Assembly (NCBI RefSeq): GCF_964355755.1
Contig: NC_092672.1
Location: forward strand, 29,940,501 to 30,004,500
Direction of reading: 5' to 3'
Origin: Antedon mediterranea
Lineage: Eukaryota; Echinodermata; Crinoidea; Comatulida; Antedonidae
Length of the DNA stretch: 64,000 nucleotides
The position numbers and the translations under genes are program-made. This document shows positions 1 to 13,071 of this stretch, piece after piece; positions within the stretch are counted from its first letter, which is position 1, and each line of letters begins with the position of its first letter. Under the pieces are notes generated by a model. It was given only the letters and a program-made list of their open reading frames with translations, was not told the DNA's origin and searched no databases.

Positions 1-3000
1 ATTAAATGTTAATATGTATGTTCATATTACTCATTAATTAATAATAATTATTAATAAATTAATAGAAAACTAGAGAGGGCACTTTTCGAAAAGAAAATGA
101 ATGTTTTTTTATGTGCGTTATTATTCCGCTCGAGTTTATTCAATGTACTGTAATATAGACTGTTATACTACTTTATTGGAAAGTAATTATTTTTGTGTGA
201 ATCTTCTTGGAGTTGTTTGAAAGCGTATGCGCTTACTTCTTTTCTTCAGAAAACATCTAATTTAGGTCTTAAAGTGACTACTATACACCTCACACCACCA
301 ACCTCCAACACACTAGTTTCTGCCCACACACACTTCATCTCCTGAACTAACATAGTACAGTATAAGTCAAATTAATTGTTCTAATTTTTTTTTTATTGCT
401 GCCTCAAAGAATATTATATAATAGTAACAATATCAGAAAGGTAGATAGGTATTGTAATAATTTTTAAATTTAAAAATGTTAAAAAAAATATGAATATATG
501 TTTATACATACATTATAAATGAAATATATTAACTACTATTTTAGTAATGCATACACACAAGTACAGAATATCAGAAATCAATGAATCATGTGTCTAAATG
601 TGGCATTATTAGGCTAATTTGCTTTGAGAAAAACATTGATGCCATTGGCCTATACAAAAATCAAGGCAATTAGACAAAATATTTACATAAACAATACTAA
701 TATTGGTAGGCATAAAATAATAGTGTATATAAACTTTCCTTAAATAATAACAGTATAGGGCCTTACCAATTTATTTAATACATAATATATGAACTATATT
801 ACACATAAAAAGTATAAATGAATTTATAAGGACATGATGATTATCAAAAATAGTCAATATAATTAAATTTTAAACTCATTACCGGCATTATAAATAATAT
901 TTTAAAAAGATAAGAATGCAAGTAAATATCAGATTCATAGTCCTCATTATACACAATGATTTCCTACTATCACATATTAAAATATAAAACAATCATGTAG
1001 CCTTTAATGACTTTACATGGAGGTCTATTCAAATAAATTTAAATAAAAGGGTCATAATATGTCTTCGTCTCCAGTTCGTGGAAATTGAAGTTAGGATTCC
1101 ATCATTTCAACAACAAAAAATATTCAAAATATCCTGCCAGTTTGCATTCAAGACCTGCAACCTGCTTAGTTTTTAATACGAGTACTGCTTTCTATACACA
1201 TAACTTTGATTTCTGCAAAAAAAACAAAACTCTGTAATAATGTACTTTAATTACTGTAATATTAATCTAGGTATAGATTATGTTGACCGGGCCAGTGAGA
1301 GTGCGATCGACTGTACTACCATAAGTCCTGTAGGTGTATACAACTTATTTCTTGTCTACAAAGTGTATAGTAGTATGCTAATAGTACTATTATTAGATTA
1401 GGTAGTTGGGAGTAGTTTGGAGAGATACATCTATCTATAAAAGAGTACTGTATATATGGAACTATCTGTGTTAGTCGCCTTTGTATTTTTAGATATAATA
1501 CCAATAGGTACTATGTATTGGGAAACAATTCAACAGTTATGAATAAAAAAAGTCCTATGTACTCTGTATGTTGGAGGAAATAAGCATAAGAGCAAATAAA
1601 GCCTTGACCACAGGGTGTAAGTCACTATTTTGAATCAGTAGTATGACTTCTTAAGAAGTAATTTAAAAAATATCATTGTATGATCAAAAAGAAATATTAT
1701 AATATCTAACTTTCTCCTTTATATAAATATATTATTTTATCCAAGGGGTTGCAAACACAAGTGTTCACATGTCTTGTTAAGTATTGCACCTTTGTCCTGT
1801 CTTTATGTTTTCTGTAATGTCACTGCACTAACAGGTGACCGGTAAACGAGCTTCGCTCTTACGGTTATCCATCCATATAAGTTGTTCATCTCTTATGTTC
1901 AGAAATTGAAATGGTAAATAAACTGAAACTGAAACTGTGCTTATGTGGTACAGGTTGACGAGCCAGGAATGATGGTAGTGCCAGTATACCGTGTAGTTTA
2001 GCCTCAAGGCAATACCATGTAGCTGGAGTAGCTTGGACAAATACAGTAGAGATTTATGAGACTTGGTGTGTGATGATTCAGTATGATAAATTTGTGCTGT
2101 GAAAGACAAAATTGTAGAATTAGGAAGAAAATATTGTAAAATATAACAAGGAAATTATACTATAGTATAATTAAGGGGTAACCGTATAATACATAATTAA
2201 TAGTAATAAAGGCAATGGCAATTACTTATATTATGTATACATTACAATATTACAAATAAATTCATATATTATTTTATTATAAGGAAATCTGTTTTAGAAT
2301 GAGAAAAAGCCGTCCCAACACAGATTTGAACCCAGCTATCAATAAAGCTATAAAACAAAATAGACCATATTGTAGCCGGACTGGGTAGCGTAGACTTACT
2401 TGAGGCCTAGGCATAGTACGATTAGCTAGATTAGAAGGATACAGGTCAACCCGTACCCATGCCATGCCAACACGCTCGTACCCAAATTTTGGTTTACATA
2501 TATCCAAAATTTTGGCTTACTCGTACCCATCATGGGCTGCCTAGTAGTAGTAGTAGTAGTAGTAGCCTAGCCTAACTAAGGCAGCAGGCCCGGCCCTAGC
2601 CTACTACAACTTAAGTCTAGGCCTAGTCTAGTACTAGTAGGCCTCTAGGCCTAGCCTAGGCCGTAGTAGTTAACATCATACATACGCCCTAGAGCCTAGT
2701 AGTAGCTACCTACTACTCACTAGCTAGGCCTAGGTAGTAGCAGTAGTAGTTATTGTAGTAGTATTATTGTATTGTAGTATTAGTTGTAGCTGTCCGGTGA
2801 TCCTTGGTCACTTGTCTAGATCCCCTAGTAGGCCTAGGCTAGGCCTAGTACGTAGTTATTCTTCAACAGTCACACAATTCAGATTCTGCCGGCCGCTGAT
2901 TGCTAGTGAACAGGGGGAGGGAGAGAAAGAGTTAGAAGAACTGAAATAAGCCGTGACGTATAATAAACATCATACAAAATAATAATATAACTAACGAATC

Positions 3001-3323
3001 CGTATAATATAATAATGTTGTATGTTATAAAGTAAAGTAAATGCGTTTAATATAATACAATTATATTATAATATAATGTATTTTATTAATAATATAATAT
3101 TAAATGTTCATAATATAATGCTAAAACCAAATAATATAATACAAAAAGTCAATAATTTGTTACATTTTTCACATAATATATTAGAAATAGATATAATTAT
3201 AATGCTAAAACCAAGTAATATAATGCAAAACGTATAATTCATTACAATACAATATATAATATAATAGAAAATGATATAATAATATAATATTTTGAATACT
3301 TCAGACAGCTGAGGCTTGCCATA
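1..3323. other. AT-rich upstream region, no gene recognised
   Basis: No open frame here looks like an exon; all are short and low in complexity. I looked for the lectin-gene exons 1-3 (signal peptide, ACTGACGGG-type motif, TGGTGAATGG-type motif) that should precede copy 1 and did not find them. A probable retroposon 3' tail lies at about 1836-1940, ending in repeated GAAACT after AATAAA. A CTAGGCCTAG/TAGTAG-rich patch lies at 2520-2860, and very AT-rich sequence with ATAATATAAT runs at 2960-3300. Confidence 0.6.
2520..2860. repeat. TAGTAG and CTAGGCCTAG-rich low-complexity patch
   Basis: The stretch is built from TAGTAG runs alternating with CTAGGCCTAG-like self-complementary decamers. A very similar patch occurs at about 38550-38780 inside intron 5 of the fibrocystin-L gene. 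Short isolated copies of TAGGCCTA are spread through the whole window. No coding potential is seen. Confidence 0.6.
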
Positions 3324-5490
3324 GACGGACGCATTTTGTATAATTATTTGTACTCTATGAAATGATGACTTTTTGGCTTTTCCTGTTGTTGTTGCCGCCA
3401 AACAATGGGCCAGAATTCATTAATGACTTTGGTTTTTTTCTCCTTCTTTCTTATAGCCCACTTTTATTCATTCTTTCATATCCTAACATAATAATTAGAA
3501 TTCTCCCTTTATATAAACCATTATTATCTAACATATTTAACATTTGTCCACTTAAATTATTTATGTTATTTTCTGAACAAACAAGACTTATTCAAATTAT
3601 GTGTCAAATCATGATTTTACCAACAATTCATGACCAAAGAATATGGGTGGTTTATTATACTTTGTGATGTATCATTCCTTAACCAGTAAAACAATTTCGT
3701 CAATGGATTTGGCCCACTGTGTGCCGCAGTCATTATTGATCGTTATGTTATTCATTTTTTATCGTTACGGTATCATTATAGATCGTTACGGTATCGTTAT
3801 CGATGTCACTATCACTATTGATATCAATATTATTATGATCAACATTACTTAAATCTTACGTACATCTTAACTTAATTAAATATTTATAAACAGCTCCATC
3901 TGATTTTAACAATGAACGAATTTCTGGTGCTGTGGTAACTATTAAAACGGATGATATGAGTACAGAAACCACGTGTGGTCATACTGTAACAATTGCCGAT
4001 TCGTTACGCGCTCCATTGATTCAATTTACCTGCAACCCACCAATCAGAGGACGCTACGTGAAACTATGGTTTCCGAATAAAATGGAATTCATTACCATTT
4101 GTGAAATTAAGGTCTACACAGATTATTTAAGCCAAGGTAAGTTGTTAGATAAACCTTTTTTTTAAATAGTAGGCCTATTATTTTTACTTTGTTGTTGTTG
4201 TTATTTTCTTTGTTTAACTGCCCGATATAACGACACATACACCAGTTGAAAGTCTTCGTCCTGAATTATTTTTTTGGATATACAAAAAGGCAATGTCTAT
4301 TGATTTTCTGGAAAATCGATATATTGGTGATGTCACAAAAGTAAAAAATGGAACATCCGAATCTTTAATAAGGGATCGAAATATTAAATATCGCGCCCTC
4401 TTTTGATCTCCCCTTTTTGTCAAGCGCTTAACTTATCTTTGTATTACTTCTTTTTCAGTTTTAATAATTTAGTTATACTCATGTACGACAAGCCAATGTA
4501 CAGAGACGAGAGTGGGAAAAGATTTTGCACTCTTACCATAATTTTATAACTTGATATAATATATTTCAATAAACACAGAAAACCGTTAATAATTTGTTCA
4601 TATGATACCAAAATTAGCCTATTCTAGGTAGGTCATTTGATGTTCTAAATTTTACAGAGCCTCAGTGTGCGACTCCAATCCAAGTCAGTCCATTGAACAA
4701 GACTTTCCATTTACAAGACATATCTGGCAATGGAAATTACTTAAGTGGATCGCCTGATATAGCATTTACTACTGGTATTTATGGCGAGCAAGATGGAGCA
4801 GTATTGATAAACAAAGATATTGGTTCGCAAATAACATTACTCTATGGACACAAAGGCCCAACTTTTACATTGGCTTTCTATGTTTTCATGAACGACAGTT
4901 CGAAAAAGGCCTTCGTTTATTCCAACTCATTTGAAATTATATTTGCGTTTCCTGTTGATCATCTGTTTCATGTGTCAGAGGTAGCGGTTAATTACAACTT
5001 TTATGGTGAAGTTATTTGTTGCAATGTCATGCGTTCTGAAGAGTGGACATTCTTTGCTCTTACATTCAACGGATTCGAAAGAAAAATACGACTTTGGCGA
5101 AACGGGGAGATTGCTTGTATGACTGATACGGAATTCTCGGAAATCAATTTTGGAAGCATTGTGTTTGGTGGTGACGAGAGTGTAATGAAGATGGCTAAGC
5201 TACAGGTTTACCGTGAGAGCCTTGATGAATATGAGATCAAAGAAGCGAGAGACCTGCAAAATGTTATTAGAAGTAAGAATTATTGTCTTTAGTAAATAGA
5301 CATACACATCAGTTAATGATTATGATTATCAGTTGAAATCATTGTAATCATCACCATATTCACTATCAGTGTCATCATCATCATCATCATCATCATAAAT
5401 GTATTCATTTTATTTATTGTTTTGTTATCGTTATTATCAACATAATTATATATTCATTGTATTCTTGTTGTTTCTGGTGTTGGAGTCATA
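3324..5490 (+). repeat. Duplicated segment, left member (pairs with 10178-12470)
   Basis: From GACGGACGCATTTTGTATAA onward this segment is nearly identical to the one starting at 10178. Both contain the end of intron 3, exon 4, intron 4, exon 5 and part of intron 5 of the lectin-like gene. Upstream of 3324 the similarity stops abruptly, so this is a duplication breakpoint inside intron 3. Copy 2 has exons 1-3 before the equivalent point; copy 1 does not. Confidence 0.8.
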
Positions 5491-5884
5491 ACTCCTTTTA
5501 TGTATATTTTTTATCCTTTCTAAAATTAGTACTATAGTTTATAGTAAGGTATTTTCTAATAACAATGCCGTTTTTACTGTCGCCTTTTTCCTTTGATTCT
5601 GATTTAAAGGTAATATATATTTTTATTATTTTGCAGGTGATGAATGCTCGAAACCAAACCTTTTCCACGTCCACGTTTCCACAACTGGAAATGCGCCACC
5701 ATCGGTTATAAGCCGTTCTTCTACACACTCGGAGGTCTTCTGCGTATTGAGATGTCGCAGAAACATAAATTGTTTTGGAATTATTTATGATCACAAAACA
5801 AAAAGCTGTGAAGAATTTAACGGAAATAATTTGTTAAATATTGAGACAGACTTAATTCGCAAGTACTACGTAGCAGTTCGGTAA
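3894..5884 (+). CDS. Lectin-like gene copy 1 (exons 4-6): FTP C-terminal half, LamG-like, PAN domains
   Basis: Three exons are supported: 3894-4136, 4658-5272 and 5637-5884 (stop TAA at 5882). Each internal exon is a multiple of three, and each intron is phase 1 with GT-AG ends. The first exon gives the end of a fucolectin/F5-8C-like fold, with a TCGH cysteine, CNPPIRGRYVKLW and ICEIKVY. The second is a LamG/concanavalin-like jelly roll (EEWTFFALTFNG, then LDEYEIKEARD). The third is a PAN/Apple domain with FCVLRCRRNINCFGIIY and a CEEF cysteine. No frameshift or stop is present. No signal-peptide exon or exons 2-3 were found upstream, so this is a 5'-truncated duplicate or its first exons are outside the window or too diverged. 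Role inferred from family: secreted carbohydrate-binding protein. Confidence 0.7.
5371..5396. repeat. CAT microsatellite in intron 5 of copy 1
   Basis: A run of CAT triplets follows exon 5. Equivalent runs occur at the same place in copy 2 (about 12361-12388) and, shortened, in copy 3 (about 17783). Length differs between copies, as expected for slippage. Confidence 0.8.
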
Positions 5885-7610
5885 ACTAATTGTAAGTTTA
5901 AAATTGTGATTTAGGCCTACTATTACCGAAAATATAGTAAAAGGCTACATGGCTTTCTATCTCCCTAAAATTTATTGTGCAAAAAAGGACATAGTAATTT
6001 CATTTTTACTATTTTAAAATATTTCGAACGCGGCAGCATTGATACAAATCAAAATTGACTTGGAAAATAAAACATCACAGATCGCTTTATGTTACTGATA
6101 CCGATTTTATTTAATATTGGGGATGATTTAACATTTGGGAGAAAATCTGTCTAAAGATTATTAAATTAAATTATTAAAATTATTAAAATATGTTCTTGGT
6201 CAGGCAATTATCTTTTGATAGCGTCACCACGTCTACAAATTTGATTGACCTTGGTAACGTAATGTCACGTGTATTATGAATGGTTTATTATTCTACGTGT
6301 CATTCAAAGTATATTGCGCCCCCTTTCGCTCTTATAGCTGAATTGTATTATCATCAGAAAAATAACATTTAAAAAAACACAACCTGACATAAAGAAATAT
6401 GATATATATTAATTGTATTATGCTGGACTCTATAACTAAATAAAGTTTTTACATAATAAAATAAAATGATAATAATAAATAAATAATGAAATCATAATAA
6501 AAATTGAATAATAAAACAATTAAAATACATATATAGATATATATATATATATTTATAAACACATCAGGCACAGAAAAAGAAATAACAATAAAAATAAAGG
6601 AATCAAAATAAAAGAAACATGAGACAGACAGCAAATATTTCAGGACAGTTTCAAAGAAAGGAAGTTGTTCATGTTAATTCTGACTAAATGAAATGTTCAG
6701 TAAATGTAGTCAGTAACATACAACAGTCGTGAGGTAATTTCCCGATTGATTGTAATCAAAACGGTACTGGGTATGGTCTACTAGTTTTCTGCTCCCAACC
6801 AGTACATGCATTCATAGAAGCTTTGATGAAGTAAGCCTACCTGGTGGTAACCATAGAACTGTTCCGAGATAACGACTAAACTTCGGCTTTAGTCGATAGA
6901 AGATTGAAAAAATTGTTAGAGATTATAGCAGATAAATGTGATATTTAAGGTTGTATATTGTTTGTTATTACATTAAATTAGATATATATTGTACCACAGT
7001 AGAGCTTTAACGAAAGTTTAGCAACTTTGTGTAAACATTTTTATTATCATTTACAATTTGTCAAAAATTAACCAGTAAATTGATGTAATAGTTTGCAAAT
7101 GACAGTTGTAGCCGATAAATAAAATAATTAACTAAATACAAATAACAACAAAATAAATCAATCATTTTTTTTTTCATTTGTTCACTTTTGAAAAAATGTA
7201 AAATATCATAACACATTAAGATTAAAGGAAAGGAAATATTCTAAAAGGTTCCAATTCCACGAATTGAAAAAATGACGTTTCGTTTAATATGGCTAATAAT
7301 AGAGATTTTTAGACAAGAATTTCCCTTCTCATCAATCAAAGGTTTTAATTCTGTTTTCAATTTTTACAAAAACTTTTATCTTGAATGTTTTGAACTTGAT
7401 CGTTTGTATATTATTCGTTTTATTATAATAGAATTTAAAATATATTTAGTCAATTCTAAAGTTTGCTAGTGTCGATTTCTGCAACTTGTTTTCTGCAGAT
7501 TGTCGAAGTTTGTCAACGGTTTTATACTTGTAAACTTTTGAAAACCTTTCTTGATAAACTCGGAGTCTCCTCGAGTTTACAGTTGTTAGATTAACATCAT
7601 TAGGTAAAAC
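5885..7610. other. Copy 1 3' flank, AT-rich, no gene
   Basis: The first about 1.3 kb after the stop aligns closely with the region after copy 3 (18281-19880) rather than with that after copy 2. It contains an AATAAA-type signal near 6066, a TA-rich run at 6530-6555, and no plausible exon. The similarity to the copy 3 flank fades near 7190. Confidence 0.65.
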
Positions 7611-8580
7611 AAAAGTTTATTAAGTAGAAAACGTTTACATTTTTTACTATGTTTTAAGAAATTACATTATATTTTCGCCTAGACTGTTCGATTCACAATA
7701 TCGCGATAAAACGTCCTCTATTGTGTTTCAACTTTGACAAAACTTTATTCTGTTTTGAACTCGTCTGTTGTACAATATAATTTTAAATAAATTTAATGAA
7801 AATAGTAAATACGTCATTATTGACAGGCTAGCTAATTAGACTACGACAATCCATCGAGATCAATGGCAATGTTTTAATATACAGAAGTCTTATGCGTTGC
7901 TGAGGTCAAATTTCTATAACCCAAGAATAGTTACTCAATTATTTAGTGAAGCATCCATTCATTGACTGCGGCTGTAAGTAACGAAGATTCTAAATTTCAT
8001 CCGCCAGAGCGCCTCTTAAGTTTACGCATGTGCACTTAATTCCTATAAGTAAACTATCTTAAACGTTGAGGGCACTTTTGGAAAGTGGTTCTTCCAAGGT
8101 CACTGTGTTTTTTAAAATTATGCATTTAAATAGTTAATCAATATTCATTACAATCGGTAATCTATAGTTTTGCCTCAAATATGAACAATTTAAATTTTTA
8201 CATTTATGATCAAGTTTTGTTCACTATAAATTTTAATTATTATATTGTTAACACATCATGCATACAAACGTTTGTATTGTTTGAGTGTTACATTAAAAAT
8301 TATTTTAATATGTATGCAAGCGTAGTAGGATTACAATGCCAGTTTCTTAACAGAAAGAATGTAACCAACATACATACTTCGGAAATAGATGTTCAAGTAA
8401 CAAGTCAATCCGTTTTACAAGAGAAAAACTTAATCGAACTCATGATGTATTTGTTTATTTGTTTTTGTTTTCTTTTCACCTTTTTGAATTCTCGTGCGGG
8501 TGAGTTGATTTAAATTTTTTTCTTCAAGCAGGTAGTACTAATATAACAATTTTGAAATGCTATGATAGGCCAACTTGATA
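7610..8580 (+). repeat. 5' duplicated block, copy 2 member (pairs with 13235-14180)
   Basis: This block begins near TTATTAAGTAGAAAA, contains the upstream region and the signal-peptide exon, and is shared with the region before copy 3. Identity is high but broken by indels, so this duplication looks older than the copy 1/copy 2 one. Confidence 0.75.
7968..8130 (+). promoter_or_regulatory. Putative promoter block conserved before copies 2 and 3
   Basis: A compact block upstream of the signal-peptide exon is retained in both copies (7968-8130 and 13575-13725). It includes GCCAGAGCGCCTCTT, a CCTATAAGTAAACT element that could act as a TATA-like box, and GTTGAGGGCACTTTTGGAA. Conservation within otherwise diverging flanks is the only evidence for function; simple recency of duplication is the alternative. 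Confidence 0.35.
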
Positions 8581-10829
8581 TGCATTCTTACATCTTCAGA
8601 TTGGTGTTTTGTGTATTTCAGTCAAAAAAAATGTGTTTTTTTGTGCTAAAATGCAATATTAAAGCACAGTAAACATATATTTAAAAATAACTAATTCATA
8701 AAAACATTCCAAATTCAATTACAATATTTATGAGGAGAATAGTAAATAATGTATTTAAAATTCATATAGAAAAAAAATATAATGTAATATTTATGAGAAT
8801 GTTTATTTTCGTGTGTTTAAAAAATGTATGTAAATATTATTATGATATTTGCAGTCTTCTGCTTTAAAATATAATGAATATAGTTCTTTGAAAGAGAATG
8901 AAAAAACCGGTCTACATAATTTTAGATTCTTTTCTTTATTAAAATACATTTTTCTTATGTACAATTTTTAATAAACGTATTTGAAAGAAATATAAAACTA
9001 ATAATAAATTTAAGATTTATAGCTAATAGAAAAGAATTTTGGAACGACGATAAAGGAATGAACATATCGCTACTTTTTAAAGAATCATTATTTGTAACCA
9101 ATTAAATCAAAATAGTAGATTTCTTAATAATTTATATAAGTGTCTGATTCCTTATACTTATCTCATATATGTACTATAATGCATAGCTCGTTGACAAATT
9201 GTAATAAAATAAAATCGTATTTCAGCACTCATATCTTATGGAAAGCCAGCAACATCATTGTCTGTATATCAAAGTTTTCTACCTGTATATTCGACTGACG
9301 GGAAGGAAATAGAACCAGACTGTTTCCATTCAGGTGATATACTGTCTAGGCCACCGTAATCTAAAATAAATAATTATGTACAACGATCCATATATAATTA
9401 TACCATGGAGAAATAAGTTATATTTCTCCATCCATGGTTATATACGAAATTCGCATGGGTTAGGCCTATTTGGTTTGCGCGAGATGAACATTTATACAAA
9501 TGCCAACAAAGGGATTTGGCGTTTTTTCATCGATTTTGGCATAAAACTTATTCCATTCGTGAAACTGTAATTCAGCTATTCAAGTGTCAAGAATTGCAAT
9601 TGAGGAGATTTTATTTTCGGGCTATACTGGGCCACGGAAATATGGCGAATATTTACTATTGGCCGCCTTGGCTATACGCTATTTAGGGCTATAACTTTAC
9701 GTAAACAGATACAAATTCATAACATAAATATTTACATTTTTTAAAGCACAAACACAGGTTGGTGAATGGCTGAAAGTTGATCTTGGAGCCGACTATACGA
9801 TTACAACAGTGGTCATCATTAATAGAATAAGTAAACTTTTTTATTGCAATTATTAATGTCATTTTCACCTTCCATTCCACGTACAATTATCATTTTTATA
9901 CGTATTTAACTTATCATTTTACCTAATAATATATAAAAATAATATAATATATTATAAAATAATATATAAATATATAAAACAATATTATTGTTTTATATAT
10001 TTGCACATTCTACAAAAGTAGTTAAGGCGCTTGTGGAAAACAAAAGAAAAACAAAAATTACCAAATCTAGTCAAAACTCCACATAACTGCTTTCCGTTTA
10101 CTATAGTACAAAACTCATATTTGTTTGTTAGTTATGTGAGCGTCTCACTAGACAATACAAAGCAGTAGGGTGGGGACGGACGCATTTTGTATAATTATTT
10201 GTACTCTATGAAATGATGACTTTTTGGCTTTTTCTGTTGTTGTTGCCGCCAAACTCGTTTGGCTTTATGACATTTGTTTTTTTCTCCTTCTTTCTTATAG
10301 CCCACTTTTATTAATTCTTTCATATCCTAACATAATAATTAGAATTCTCCCTTTATATAAACCATTATTATCTAACATATTTAACATTTGTCCACTTAAA
10401 TTCTTTATGTTATTTTCTGAACAAACAAGACTTATTCAAATTATGTGTCAAATCATGATTTTACCAACAATTCATGACCACGTGATGTTTCATTCCTTAA
10501 CCAGTAAAACAATTTCATCAATAGATTTGACCCACTGTGTGCCGCAGTCATTATTGATCGTTATGGTATTCATTGTTTATCGTTACGGTATCATTATCAA
10601 TCGTTACGGTATCGTTATCGATATTGATGTCACTATCAGTATTGATCAATATTATTATGATCATCATTACTTAAATCTTACGTACATCTTAACTAAATAT
10701 TTATAAACAGCTTCATCTGATTTTAACAATAAACGAATTGCTGGTGCTGTGGTAACGATTAAAACGGATGATAATGAGTACACAAACCACGTGTGGTCAT
10801 ACTGTAACAATTGCCGATTCGTTACGCGC

Positions 10830-11020
10830 TCCAATTCAATTCAATTCAATTAAAACTTTATTATCCCCATGGGGAAACTCTGTTGGCCTTTTCAAAAGTA
10901 CAGTACATACAAATATAAAATGGATACAGTACATAAAATATAAAATACGATAACAAAAAAAGCCATACAAAATATACATATAAAATCCTAAAAAGTCGAT
11001 TTAAAATACTACAAAAAATT
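10830..11020 (-). mobile_element. Retroelement 3'-end fragment inserted in exon 4 of pseudogene copy 2
   Basis: Copy 1 reads directly from GCGCTCCATTG into ATTTACCTGCAA; copy 2 has about 180 extra bases between the corresponding points. The insert starts with repeated ATTCA units, then AAAACTTTATTATCCCCATGGGG. Read on the minus strand this is a 3' end with AATAAAG followed by a (TTGAA)n tail, typical of CR1/L2-like non-LTR retrotransposons or SINEs mobilised by them. It is 5'-truncated and codes for nothing. Confidence 0.65.
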
Positions 11021-12360
11021 TACCTGCAATCCACCAATCAGAGGACGCTACGTGAAACTATGCTTTCCGAATAAAAGGAATTCATTACCATTTGTGAAAT
11101 TAAGGTCTACACAGATTATTTAAGCAAAGGTAAGTTGTTAGATAAACCTTTTTTTTAAATAGTAGGCCTATTATTTTTACTTTGTTGTTGTTGTTATTTT
11201 CTTTGTTTAACTGCCCGATATAACGACACATACACCAGTTGAAAGTTTTCGTCCTGAATTATTTTTTTGGATATACAAAAAGGCAATGTCTATTGATTTT
11301 CTGGAAAATCGATATATTGGTGATGTCACAAAAGTAAAAAATGGAATATCCGAATCTTTAATAAGGGATCGAAATATTAAATATCGCGCCCTCTTTTGAT
11401 CTCCCCTTTTTGTCAAGCGCTTAACTTATCTTTGTATTACTTCTTTTTCAGTTTTAATAATTTAGTTATACTCATGTACGATAAGCCAATGTACAGAGAC
11501 GAGAGTGGGAAAAGATTTTGCACTCTTACCATCATTTTATAACTTGATATAATATATTTCAATAAACACAGAAAACCGTTAATAATTTGTTCATATGATA
11601 CCAAAATTAGCCTATTCTACGTAGGTCATTTGATGTTCTAAATTTTACAGAGCCTCAGTGTGCGACTCCAATCCAAGTCAGTCCAAACAAGACTTTCCAT
11701 TTACAAGACATATCTGGCAATGGAAATTACTTAAGTCGATCGCCTGATATAGCATTTACTACTGGTATTTATGGCGAGCAAGATGGAGCAGTATTGATAA
11801 ACAAAGATATTGGTTCGCAAATAACATTACTCTATGGACACAAAGGCCCAACTTTACATTGGCTTTCTATGTTTTCATGAACGACAGTTCGAAAAAGGCC
11901 TTCGTTTATTCCGACTCATTTGAAATTATATTTGCGTTTCCTGTTGATCATCTGTTTCATGTGTCAGAGGTAGCGGTTAATTACAACTTGTATGGTGAAG
12001 TTATTCGTTGCAATGTCATGCGTTCTGAAGAGTGGACATTCTTTGCTCTTACATTCAACGGATTCGAAAGAAAAATACGACTTTGGCGAAACGGGGAGAT
12101 TGCTTGTATGGCTGATACGGAATTCTCGGAAATCAATTTTGGAAGCATTGTGTTTGGTTGCGACGAGAGTGTAATGAAGATGGCCAAGCTACAGGTTTAC
12201 CGTGAGAGCCTTGATGAATATGAGATCAAGGAAGCGAGAGACCTGTACAAGGTTATTAGGAGTAAGAATTATTGTCTTTAGTAAATAGACATATACATCA
12301 GTTAATGATTATGATTATCAGTTGAAATAATTGTAATCATCATCATATTCACTATCAGTG

Positions 12361-12388
12361 TCATCATCATCATCATCATCATCATCAT
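12361..12388. repeat. CAT microsatellite in intron 5 of copy 2
   Basis: Run of CAT triplets at the position equivalent to 5371-5396 in copy 1. Confidence 0.75.
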
Positions 12389-13071
12389 AAATGTATTCAT
12401 TTTATTTATTGTTTTGTTATCGTTATTATCAACAAATACATTCATTGTATTCTTGTTGTTTCTGGTGTTTGAGTCATAACTCCTTTTATGCATATTTTTG
12501 TATCCTTCTAAAATTAGTACTATAGTTTATAGTAAGGTATTTTCTAATAACAATGCTGTTTTACTGTCGCCTTTGTCTTTTTATTCGGACTTAGAAGTAA
12601 TATACATTTTTATTATTTTGCAGGTGATGAATGCTCGAAACCAAACCTTTTCCACGTCCACGTTGCCACAACTGGAAATGCGCCACCATCGGTTATAATC
12701 CATTCTTCTACACACTTGGAGGTCTTCTGCGTATTGAGATGTCGCAGAAACATAAATTGTTTTGGAATTATTTATACTCATGAAACACAAAGCTGTGAAG
12801 AATTTAACGGAAATAATTTGTCAAATATTGAGACAGATTTAATTAGAAAAAATTTTAAAAAGTACTACGTAGCAGTCCGGCAAAACTGTTGTAATTGAAT
12901 AATACTGGAAATAAAAAAGTCAATACAATAAAGTAGAAAGTGAAAAACAAAATAATACTAATAAAACAAATAATAAATCAAGGATTTAACATTTTTTAAA
13001 TGTTGTAAAAAGGAACAAAGACAATGTTTTTATTTTCATCTTTTCTATAACAAGAATATTCATGTTAGAGA

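Larger units (their letters stand above)
8442..12898 (+). pseudogene. Lectin-like gene copy 2, disrupted
   Basis: Six exons align to copy 3: 8442-8499 (signal peptide, MMYLFICFCFLFTFLN), 9226-9333 (SYGKPATSLSVY, STDG, start of FTP domain), 9747-9830 (GEWLKVDLG, VVIINRI), 10711-11129, 11651-12261 and 12624-12898. Exons 1-3 and 6 are open. Exon 4 carries one extra base (GATGATAATGAG versus GATGATATGAG in copy 1), an insertion of roughly 180 bp of retroelement sequence in the FTP core, and a one-base loss near the AATAAAAGG position. Exon 5 has an in-frame 3-nt loss and a one-base loss near 11851 that breaks the LamG frame. The last exon has a different C terminus, ending QNCCN. These lesions make a full-length protein impossible without skipping exons. 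Confidence 0.8.

Noticed and set aside
1828-2109. Minus-strand open frame of about 90 codons
   Set aside because: It overlaps a retroposon-like tail with GAAACT repeats and shows no domain or splice support.
3362-3852. Plus-strand frames of 70-100 codons before exon 4 of copy 1 (and 10224-10706 in copy 2)
   Set aside because: Hydrophobic low-complexity translations of AT-rich intron 3; copy 3 does not preserve them.
11981-12187. Conserved minus-strand open frame across LamG exon 5 (also at 17324-17530)
   Set aside because: It is the complement of a conserved coding exon; its conservation follows from the plus-strand gene and it has no splice or start context of its own.
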